Source: Flammeovirga agarivorans
GTDB lineage: Bacteria > Bacteroidota > Bacteroidia > Cytophagales > Flammeovirgaceae
Reading direction: 5' to 3'
DNA length: 64,000 bases
Assembly (NCBI RefSeq): GCF_012641475.1
Contig: NZ_JABAIL010000008.1
Coordinates: forward strand, 124,001-188,000
Shown here: positions 54,601-60,505 of the stretch, piece by piece
Layout: the number at the start of each line of letters is the position of its first letter
Position numbering within the stretch: the first letter of the stretch is position 1
Made by a program: the position numbers and the translations under genes
The notes under the pieces: model-generated
Databases searched by the model: none
The model's input: the letters and a program-made list of their open reading frames with translations, nothing else
Told to the model about the DNA's origin: nothing

Positions 54601-54809
54601 GACCTATCATATTAGCAACATTCACAACAGTGTTAGGCTTAGTACCTCTTTATTTAGGAGGAGGAGCGATTTGGGAACCAATGGCAGTGACTATCATGGT
54701 AGGATTATTATTCGGAACAGTCATTACCCTAATCTTTGTACCATCATATTACAGTATTCTTTTTAAGGTGAATTATACTCCAGAACAGCTGGAGGCACTT
54801 AAAAAGTAA
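51696..54809 (+). CDS. RND-family efflux pump, inner membrane permease
   Basis: 1037 residues with the RND layout: TM1 (IEKNRIVLSILGVVMLMGVMF), large porter domain, TM2-6 (residues about 330-490), TM7, second porter domain, TM8-12 (about 865-1025). DSMPPYTVRVASIVTSFPGASPNRVEDLVTDKIE and FMAFLGVISLAGIVINNAIVLVERIE are typical of HAE1-like pumps. In TM4 the motif is MVDNAIVVAE with D402-N403 where many drug pumps have Asp-Asp, so only one of the paired acidic residues of the proton relay is kept. The substrate is unknown; it could be toxic compounds, lipids or an endogenous product. It is in tight operon with the adaptor. Confidence 0.93.
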   Translation: MINLAKFSIEKNRIVLSILGVVMLMGVMFYDTLSRDSMPPYTVRVASIVTSFPGASPNRVEDLVTDKIEKVVQELPELKEVTSDSRTGLSIINVELKMEVAPEDLQDVWDRLRRKLEMMNDLPGNVHPQLQDEGIGEVFGIVLGISSDGFSYAEVKEVADDLRNDLISLNDAAKVEINGLQEERVFIKFDNVKLKRYGLTSNGLQSIISATNILNSGGEINVDDTRIVLEPTGNFDELSDIRNMLISVGSKGNVIKLSDVAVIEKGYIYPESQIVKVSGKKGVSLHISLKEGSNILTLGNEVDHVIEEYNEMLPIGLEVSRISSLDEYIENKVSDFEVNLLQSIVIVLAVMIIFLGFRTGLVIASLIPIVTITTFMVMGLLDVGINQISLAALIMALGMMVDNAIVVAESIMVKMEEGIEVKKAAIDSVQELFNPLLISTLTTSAAFLSFYMAESVMGDIMGPIFVVITIALLSSWVISLSIISLLCVYFLKVKPVNKVEKQKLLDKMIDALKNGYQKVILIALKYKRTVVSGVAVLFVMSIFGFGLLDVLFFPKSDRNMITIDINLPQGTKIEKTQEVVSTMEEYFRSHLLVNDDREEGIVSWTSYIGEGPSAYDLGYSADEPNANYAHILVNTTHHLVNSNLIEQIDSYCFKEFPNADIKTVLLGAGGGGAPIEVKVSGKNPERLTEISNTIKERLTSISGTKNVKDNWGPKGLKFIVEIDQNKAQAAGITNQDIAISLQTILEGFKTGEYREDEKSIPIILQSKENSSQSLSTLKTTNVYSQNSGKSVPLSQVAKVIPHWQYTQIKRENLKRSINVESELTASGNANEIMVELKPWLEEQQQTWGKGYTYSLGGDEQESAENMGAVFKYLPLSAFIIVMLLIIQFNSFRKMSLIVLTIPLGVIGMVLGLLIFQVPFGFMAFLGVISLAGIVINNAIVLVERIEVEEKELKKSPQEAIVSACLQRFRPIILATFTTVLGLVPLYLGGGAIWEPMAVTIMVGLLFGTVITLIFVPSYYSILFKVNYTPEQLEALKK

Positions 54810-54875
54810 TGGATAAATAATAGAAAATGATGTATTAAATAACCGCCACTTTTTGGCTAAAACTTTATAAAAAAT

Positions 54876-54893
54876 GTTTCCATATGAAGAAAC
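54876..54893 (+). promoter_or_regulatory. Operator-like GTTTCC-N6-AGAAAC after the pump gene
   Basis: One mismatch in the right arm, spacer ATATGA. It ends 37 bp before the next gene, extending the regulon beyond the pump. Confidence 0.55.
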
Positions 54894-54930
54894 TAAATTG
54901 ATCATTAACTTTTAAACTTAATTATATCTT

Positions 54931-55470
54931 ATGTCAATCATTGTTATTCAAGCTGTCGCTTCTGCTATATCACTTCCAACTGAAATGGACAATATCAATA
55001 TCCATTTAAATGATGGAGAAGTTGTTTCTGTTACTAAAAAGGAATGGAAAAAGGGGAAGCATTTATCTACCGAAAACACTTTTGCTTTTGTAAGGAAAAA
55101 AGAGGTTCACTTTATACAAAAATCGGATATAGATTATGTAAGGTATGAGTCTTTTAAAACACATGAAGCCACAGCCGACTTTATGAAAGAATACGCTGAA
55201 CTTCAAGAATTAAAAGAAGAAGCTATTCAGTACCATCATACCAAATTGCATAAGAAGGCACGTTTCTCACAAGTTCTAACTGTTGGGGCTCTCTCAATGG
55301 GTGTGTTTGCTGCACCAATGGTGTTAATTGTTTCTCCTGTGCCTTGGATTCAGGCAAAACTAAGAATGAAGAAAGTGGATTATAATTATTGTCTGAAAGG
55401 AAAAGATTGGTCTGAATTAAAGAAAAATCATAAAGAGAAGAGAAAATCATTAAAAATCGTCAAAGCATAA
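54931..55470 (+). CDS. Membrane-associated protein of unknown function downstream of the pump
   Basis: 179 residues. A weakly hydrophobic N-terminus (MSIIVIQAVASAISLP), a beta-rich segment (NINIHLNDGEVVSVTKKEWKKGKHLSTENTFAFVRKKEVHFIQKSDIDYVRYE), a charged helix, one hydrophobic helix at about 115-135 (VLTVGALSMGVFAAPMVLIVSP) and a strongly basic C-terminus (KKNHKEKRKSLKIVKA). Family not recognised. The operator at 54876 and same-strand order suggest it belongs to the efflux regulon, perhaps as an accessory factor. Confidence 0.6.
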   Translation: MSIIVIQAVASAISLPTEMDNINIHLNDGEVVSVTKKEWKKGKHLSTENTFAFVRKKEVHFIQKSDIDYVRYESFKTHEATADFMKEYAELQELKEEAIQYHHTKLHKKARFSQVLTVGALSMGVFAAPMVLIVSPVPWIQAKLRMKKVDYNYCLKGKDWSELKKNHKEKRKSLKIVKA

Positions 55471-55495
55471 ACCTGTATCTCAAATCAAAAATATC

Positions 55496-56257
55496 ATGAA
55501 AAAAAGAACTACCTCACTACATTTTATTTGTCTATTCCTGCTTATCTCATCAACATCATTTAGTCAAAAAAATGAACATACTAGAGATTTTGATAGAGGC
55601 ATTAAAAATAGAGTTTTTATTCCGAAAGGACAGTGGCTTGCTGGGGCAACTTTTCAATATTCACATCATAATAATGATAACTACCAATTTTTGATTTTAG
55701 AAGATTGGGATGGAGATGGATATAACCTGAACGTAAGTCCTTATTTTGCCTACTTTATTAAAGATAACCTTGCAATTGGGGGGAGATTCGGTTATACAAG
55801 AGGGCAATTGAATATTGACCAATTAAACATGGATTTAGGCGACGATCTGTCTTTTTCAGTCAATGGTTCATCTCAAGTTTCTCATACATATAGTACTTCT
55901 TTTTTTATGAGAAACTACATCAGTTTAGGGAGAAGTAATCGATTTGGTCTATTTAATGAAGTAAGGTTGTCCTACAGTTATGGGCAATCTAAAGAATTAG
56001 CAGTTGGAGACCATAAATTGGATATAAGAGGAATTTATACCACTACAAATCAAGTAAGTTTAGGAATATCACCAGGTATGGTTGCTTTTATTAATAATAA
56101 CATTGCTATCGAAACATCTCTTGATGTGATAGGTATTAATTATCAATGGACACATCAAACAGAAAACCAAGTTGATCAAGGAACGCGTAGATCAGGTAAT
56201 GCTAACTTCAACTTAGATATTTTCACATTAAACATTGGCCTTTCCATCTATATCTAA
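55496..56257 (+). CDS. Outer membrane beta-barrel protein
   Basis: 253 residues. Signal peptide ends at SFSQK. After a short linker the chain consists of alternating amphipathic strands (WLAGATFQYSHHNND, NLNVSPYFAYFIKDNLAIGGRFGYTRGQL, SVNGSSQVSHTYSTSFFMRNYISLG, RFGLFNEVRLSYSYGQSKE, LGISPGMVAFINNNIAIETSLDVIGINYQW, IFTLNIGLSIYI). This is the OMP_b-brl pattern of eight to ten strands. Specific role unknown. It lies 25 bp after the preceding gene and 12 bp before the PCMD gene, so the three form an operon. Confidence 0.8.
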   Translation: MKKRTTSLHFICLFLLISSTSFSQKNEHTRDFDRGIKNRVFIPKGQWLAGATFQYSHHNNDNYQFLILEDWDGDGYNLNVSPYFAYFIKDNLAIGGRFGYTRGQLNIDQLNMDLGDDLSFSVNGSSQVSHTYSTSFFMRNYISLGRSNRFGLFNEVRLSYSYGQSKELAVGDHKLDIRGIYTTTNQVSLGISPGMVAFINNNIAIETSLDVIGINYQWTHQTENQVDQGTRRSGNANFNLDIFTLNIGLSIYI

Positions 56258-56269
56258 ATTACTGCAACC

Positions 56270-57598
56270 ATGAAAAATATATATAAATTCATCATCTTAT
56301 TATCATTACTTTTTACTTCATGTATCAAAAACGATGTGCCTTATCCTTACATCTTTGGAGAGATATTAAGCTTCCAATTGGAAGTTCAAGAAGGAGGTGC
56401 AATGATATCTTCTGACGAGCAACGAATTGAAGTATTGGTTCCTTTTGGGACAGATATCACTAACCTTGAAATTGTGGATCTCACTTTTACCGAAGATGCG
56501 ACGATCACCCCTTCGTTTAATGAAGTGAAAGATTTTAGTGAAGAGGTTCGTTTTACTGTTTCTACTTATCAAGATTATGAGTGGACAGTCCATGTGATTG
56601 AAGCCGATTTTAATGTGAATATTACTTCTTTCAGTATAGAAGGACAGATTGCAGCTGAGATTGATAATATGAATAGAATAGTGAAGGTAAAAATTCCATT
56701 TTACCTTGATAAAGAAAATTTATTTATTGAGACCTTTAGCTATTCACCTGCAGATGCAATAGTTTTTCCTCTTCCCCAAGATACACATGATTTTTCCGAA
56801 GATGTTATCTTTTCTTTCGAGGGGATAGAATGGACGATTCAAGTAGATTATGACAATGATGAAGAAAGAATTGGTGACCAAATTCTATATTCAGATTTTA
56901 ATACTTGGTATTATGGTGGTAGAAAAGAAGATGAAAGTAATGCCAATAGAAAATTCTATTTACCAGGTTCCACTTTTGATGCTACTCCGTGGCGAACAGG
57001 AGATGTAGGAGCTGCAGATCTAATTATCCCAACTGGAGTCCAAACAGTGTTCCCATATCCATCTATAGAAGAGTATGAATATACGATTTTGAGAACAACT
57101 TCTATGTTAGGTGTGATAGCCGCAGGATCATTATATACTGGAGAGATTCAAGGAAGTGGACTCACCAATGTGATCACAGATTTTGGGATTCCATTTAACG
57201 ATAAACCGAAGAGTTTTACAACATCTATACAGTATTTACCAAAGCGTTTTGATCAAGGTATGGATGCCTGCGATGTGTATGTATTATTACAAGTAAGGGA
57301 AGGTAGTGGAGAGGATGAAAAACGATATCGTTTAGCGACTGGTTGGTATAGAACAGATACGAGTATGAATGAGTTTCAGGAAATTAGTATCCCACTTCTT
57401 TATGGAAATCATAATGATCTGGCTCCGTATATGATGCCAAGTACGAATAATGATAGAATGCCTGAACATGGGTTTGCAGAGGTCTCTAAATCACCGACAC
57501 ATATTATTGTGGTTTACTCTTCTAGTTATGATGGAGCAAATTTTAATGGAGGTGTTGGTAGCGAATTGAGGGTGAAAGAGTTTCAGCTTAATTATTAA
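56270..57598 (+). CDS. PCMD-domain surface lipoprotein
   Basis: 442 residues. Lipoprotein signal with lipobox FTSC. Residues about 25-205 contain two Ig-like repeats (LEVQEGGAMISSDEQRIEVLVPFGTDITNLEIVDLTFTEDATITP and its second copy near FSIEGQIAAEIDNMNRIVKVKIPF). Residues about 210-442 are a PCMD domain (putative carbohydrate metabolism domain): SDFNTWYYGG, RTTSMLGVIAAGSLYTGEIQG, FNDKPKSFTTSIQYLP, FQEISIPLLYG, THIIVVYSSSYDGANFNGGVGSELRVKEFQLNY. PCMD proteins are often surface glycan-related lipoproteins; the exact role here is unknown. Last gene of its operon, followed by a terminator. Confidence 0.85.
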   Translation: MKNIYKFIILLSLLFTSCIKNDVPYPYIFGEILSFQLEVQEGGAMISSDEQRIEVLVPFGTDITNLEIVDLTFTEDATITPSFNEVKDFSEEVRFTVSTYQDYEWTVHVIEADFNVNITSFSIEGQIAAEIDNMNRIVKVKIPFYLDKENLFIETFSYSPADAIVFPLPQDTHDFSEDVIFSFEGIEWTIQVDYDNDEERIGDQILYSDFNTWYYGGRKEDESNANRKFYLPGSTFDATPWRTGDVGAADLIIPTGVQTVFPYPSIEEYEYTILRTTSMLGVIAAGSLYTGEIQGSGLTNVITDFGIPFNDKPKSFTTSIQYLPKRFDQGMDACDVYVLLQVREGSGEDEKRYRLATGWYRTDTSMNEFQEISIPLLYGNHNDLAPYMMPSTNNDRMPEHGFAEVSKSPTHIIVVYSSSYDGANFNGGVGSELRVKEFQLNY

Positions 57599-57634
57599 AA
57601 AAAAGCTGCCCTTTTTAGAAAGAACAGCTTTTTC
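57598..57634 (+). terminator. Rho-independent terminator after the PCMD gene
   Basis: The arms AAAAGCTG/CAGCTTTT enclose a 15-base loop. Confidence 0.75.
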
Positions 57635-57668
57635 CACACTCTAATCACTCACTACAAACTAAATTCTT

Positions 57669-57958
57669 GACAAGTACTCCTATACCCGTTAAGGTATAGG
57701 AGACTTGTCTATAAGTATGGCGGGAGAGTGTCCCCGCGCTCAAAAATGAGCCACATTAAATACTGACGATCTCCTTGAGATCATTTGTGAATCGGTATAC
57801 AGAATCGTATACCTTATTAAGCGAACAATTCTCAACTAACCTCATGTTTAAGGCAAATTCGAGTTTCTTTATGTATTTATGTGCTACTTATATGAAGACC
57901 TTTAAGTCTTTAGATGAAAGGGAATGTCAGAGAGGCATAAATCCTCTCTGACTTTTTT
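57669..57958 (+). ncRNA. Candidate structured RNA: six consecutive perfect hairpins ending in a terminator
   Basis: No ORF. Hairpins in order: 57669-57709 (GACAAGT and CTCCTATACC pairing, 17 bp with one bulge, 6-base loop); 57720-57737 (GCGGG/CCCGC); 57738-57751 (GCTCA/TGAGC); 57768-57782 (GATCTC/GAGATC); 57794-57813 (GGTATAC/GTATACC); and a terminator 57926-57952 (GTCAGAGAGG/CCTCTCTGAC) with TTTTTT. The T-run sets the plus strand. This density of perfect stems is far above its surroundings. I could not assign it to a known RNA class. Its 5' end is undefined. Confidence 0.5.
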
Positions 57959-57997
57959 GCAGAGTCATAGACAAAAACTCCACTTTAACCCGCCATA
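57716..57997. repeat. Terminal inverted repeat TATGGCGGG / CCCGCCATA, 282 bp apart
   Basis: A perfect 9-bp inverted repeat (57716-57724 and 57989-57997) is extended after a short mismatch by AGTG/CACT (57727-57730 and 57981-57984). TA dinucleotides at both ends would fit target duplication of an IS630/mariner-type miniature element. It could instead be a long-range closing helix of the RNA above. No transposase is present. Confidence 0.35.
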
Positions 57998-58587
57998 TAT
58001 CGTTGTAAATAATTGTACTTAATGTAGATTACTGTACAATTGTTATCATGTAATAATTCTAATTTATAAATTATCTAATTTTCATATTTACTGTCCTAAA
58101 TGGTACAATAAGGACAGTTATTCTTGTTTTCATTTTCATTTTCTTATTACAATAGTAGTACAATCTGTGAAATTTTACAAATATTAGAATACGAACAAAC
58201 TATGTGATTTTTACTGAAAATTGTACTTTTCTAATATTATTTTGATAAAGGTGTTTTCTTGTGGTTTTTACTCTTGCAATCGGTTGATATTATCACTTTT
58301 TAAAGATTACTATCCCTTCAATCGGTTGCAAATGGAAGTGTTTATATCTATTTCTTGTAATAATTACGCTTTTAATTTGGATATTTTTTATTGAAGAAAA
58401 TTTGATTTTTTTTTGAAAAAAAATGAGTAGAAGCGTTAAGTCTCAATAAGTTATCATAAAGCGTAGTTTAATTTGTATTTTCTAACCTCTAATCGTCACA
58501 TTTTGATGAAGATGTGATAAGTATTAAACACAAAAAAGGTATCAACGAAAGGGGTGTTTATTTGTAATTCAACAAGTTGTCATCAAA
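57998..58587. other. AT-rich gene-free region with repeated GTACAAT words and two LacI-like sites
   Basis: No credible ORF. ATTGTAC/GTACAAT occurs five times: 58012-58018, 58034-58040, 58103-58109, 58158-58164 and 58220-58226. The first two form an inverted repeat and the third lies in the loop of ACTGTCCT/AGGACAGT (58090-58118). Two CAATCGGTTG words are at 58277-58286 and 58319-58328. It resembles a control region without a gene. Confidence 0.45.
58274..58330. promoter_or_regulatory. Two LacI-like operators around CAATCGGTTG
   Basis: TTGCAATCGGTTGA (58274-58287) and TCAATCGGTTGCA (58318-58330) fit the CAAnCGnTTG core used by LacI-family regulators. Related words occur upstream of susC at 63.7 kb. 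Confidence 0.45.
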
Positions 58588-58634
58588 AGAAAAGGGCCCG
58601 ATTTACATACAATGATGTATACCGGAGCCCTTGT
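58588..58634 (-). terminator. Hairpin terminator downstream of SusC/SusD pair 3
   Basis: The minus-strand arms GGGCTCCG and CGGGCCC, with an inner TATACAT/ATGTA pairing, are followed by TTTTCTTTT. It lies about 195 bp past the susD stop. Confidence 0.65.
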
Positions 58635-58775
58635 CTACGTAATGTTAGTTATATGAAAAGCGAAACTAGGTTTACTTATTTAATCAATAGTTTGAAAATT
58701 TATCGAAATCCCAAGTAGAAGTTAGTAGCAGTTAGCTTATCAAAGTATTTAACTTATTATCGTATTTTATTGAAT

Positions 58776-58808
58776 AGGGGAGTAGAAAAGAAACTTAGCG
58801 ACTCCCCT
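58776..58808 (-). repeat. Stem-loop AGGGGAGT/ACTCCCCT just after susD
   Basis: Perfect 8-bp arms with a 17-base loop, 20 bp past the susD stop, without a T-run. It may stabilise the mRNA 3' end. Confidence 0.55.
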
Positions 58809-58827
58809 CACTATATTCAGTTAGGTA

Positions 58828-60465
58828 TTAATAACCGTCATTTTGATTTAAGTTTGGATTCGCAGCGACTTGTGTAGGTGGAATCGGGAATAATAAACGG
58901 TGGGTACCATCAGAAGCTTTACCTTCACTAGGTAACCAGAATTTATATTCATTACCATCATCACTCGTTCTTAATTCAAATGCATCTGGATCATTTTCCA
59001 TTTGCTTGTTTTGCCACGCACTTAGGTATTTGCCATGTCGAATAAGGTCCTGACGACGGACACCTTCCCAGCAAAGTTCCCATCCTCTTTCCATTAAGAT
59101 GAAATCAAGCTCATTTTCTACTTTACCATCAGCCAATAGTTGTGCATAATGAGTAGCAGCATCTGCTTCAGGAGCACCGCCCAAAAATCTTTCACCTTCT
59201 GTTCTTAACTTATTGATATAGGCCATAGCATCACCAGTATTGCCTTTTCTTGCCAATGCTTCAGCATGCATAAGTAGAACATCTGCATAACGGATAATAG
59301 GGAAGTCATTTCCTGACCATCCACCCCAAGTAACTCCAACAGCACCTGCATCGGGTTCCCATTTCATTAATCGAACACCTTGCGTTTTGTTGGCATCAAA
59401 TAATGGTAATTCCACTTCATGTTGAACGATAGTACCATCCACTTTCTCGAATTCCGTATAGAATTGTTCTTTACGTAAATCATTATCATTGAAAGATTGA
59501 TATCTATCAGTCATGATTGAGAAACCATTCCATTTCGAAGGAACTGCCCATTCTACTCCTTTTACTTTGTGAGTGTCATAGTGAACACCCCAAGAGTTAC
59601 CGTGGTTTCCAAGAGGGTCATCAGCAGTATATGTGATATAGAAAATATAATCAGTGTTACTTTCCTCGTTACCTAAGTTAAATGTTTCCAAGTAGTTGGG
59701 GTAAACAGCATATCCCATACTTTCAACTTTAGTAGTGTACTCAATCACTTTGTCCAATTGAGCATCAGTAGGAGCAACCACAGTGGAACCATCTTGGAAA
59801 TAAACACCTGCATTAAGATAAATTTTAGCCAATAAAGAATAAGCCGCACCTTGACCCACTCTACCATATTCTGGTTCAGCATCAAGAATATCTTTTACAG
59901 CTTCTAATTCACTTACAACAAACTCAGTTACTTCAGGTCTTGAACTTGCTGGAGTATCACCATTATGTTGAGAAACAAGAACTAATGGCACATTACCAAA
60001 CATATCCATTAATGTGAAATAGTAATAAGCTCTCAAGAATCTTATTTCAGCTTGAGTTTTAATTATTTCATCATTTTGTTCAAACTCTGCAAGTGATTCT
60101 ATTAATCCATTTGCTCTTGCAATACCTGTATATGGAGCATTCCATAAACCAGGTAAATGGGGGTGATTAGACGTCCATGTATGAGCATTGAGCTCTAACC
60201 ATTTACCACCGTCATACCAGTCACCACCTCTTGATGGAACTAGTGTTTCATCTGAAGCAACTTGGTTGAAACCCCAGTAATTTTCATGGTGATAGAAACT
60301 TCTTAATGAAGCATATACAGGGGCAACAGCTGCAGGTAAATTTTCTGGGTCTTGGAAATACTCATCTGTAACAGAACTATATAGTTTCTCTTCTAAGTTT
60401 GTACATGCTGAGGCACCGATTAATGTTGCAACAGCAAAGATTTTAATCCATTTATTTTTTATCAT
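58828..60465 (-). CDS. SusD/RagB-family outer-membrane lipoprotein, pair 3
   Basis: 545 residues. Lipoprotein signal MIKNKWIKIFAVATLIGASACTN (lipobox SAC). Typical SusD features: LEEKLYSSVTDEYFQDPENLPAAVAPVYASLRSF, IARANGLIESLAEFEQNDEIIKTQAEIRFLRAYYYFTLMDMFGNVPLV (SusD-like N-terminal TPR domain) and, at the C-terminus, PIIRYADVLLMHAEALARKGNTGDAMAYINKLRTE and FILMERGWELCWEGVRRQDLIRHG (SusD_RagB domain). This is the classical SusD type, different from the SusD_2 proteins of pairs 1 and 2. It is co-transcribed with susC (40-bp gap) and acts as substrate-binding lid on the outer membrane. Confidence 0.95.
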   Translation of the reverse strand: MIKNKWIKIFAVATLIGASACTNLEEKLYSSVTDEYFQDPENLPAAVAPVYASLRSFYHHENYWGFNQVASDETLVPSRGGDWYDGGKWLELNAHTWTSNHPHLPGLWNAPYTGIARANGLIESLAEFEQNDEIIKTQAEIRFLRAYYYFTLMDMFGNVPLVLVSQHNGDTPASSRPEVTEFVVSELEAVKDILDAEPEYGRVGQGAAYSLLAKIYLNAGVYFQDGSTVVAPTDAQLDKVIEYTTKVESMGYAVYPNYLETFNLGNEESNTDYIFYITYTADDPLGNHGNSWGVHYDTHKVKGVEWAVPSKWNGFSIMTDRYQSFNDNDLRKEQFYTEFEKVDGTIVQHEVELPLFDANKTQGVRLMKWEPDAGAVGVTWGGWSGNDFPIIRYADVLLMHAEALARKGNTGDAMAYINKLRTEGERFLGGAPEADAATHYAQLLADGKVENELDFILMERGWELCWEGVRRQDLIRHGKYLSAWQNKQMENDPDAFELRTSDDGNEYKFWLPSEGKASDGTHRLLFPIPPTQVAANPNLNQNDGY

Positions 60466-60505
60466 GATGATTTCTTTTTGAAGTTATTTGTGAAAGTTTT
60501 ATTGA

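Noticed and set aside
57716-57997. Retron-type RNA with a1/a2 arms
   Set aside because: The outer inverted repeat is suggestive, but no reverse transcriptase gene is present in the window.
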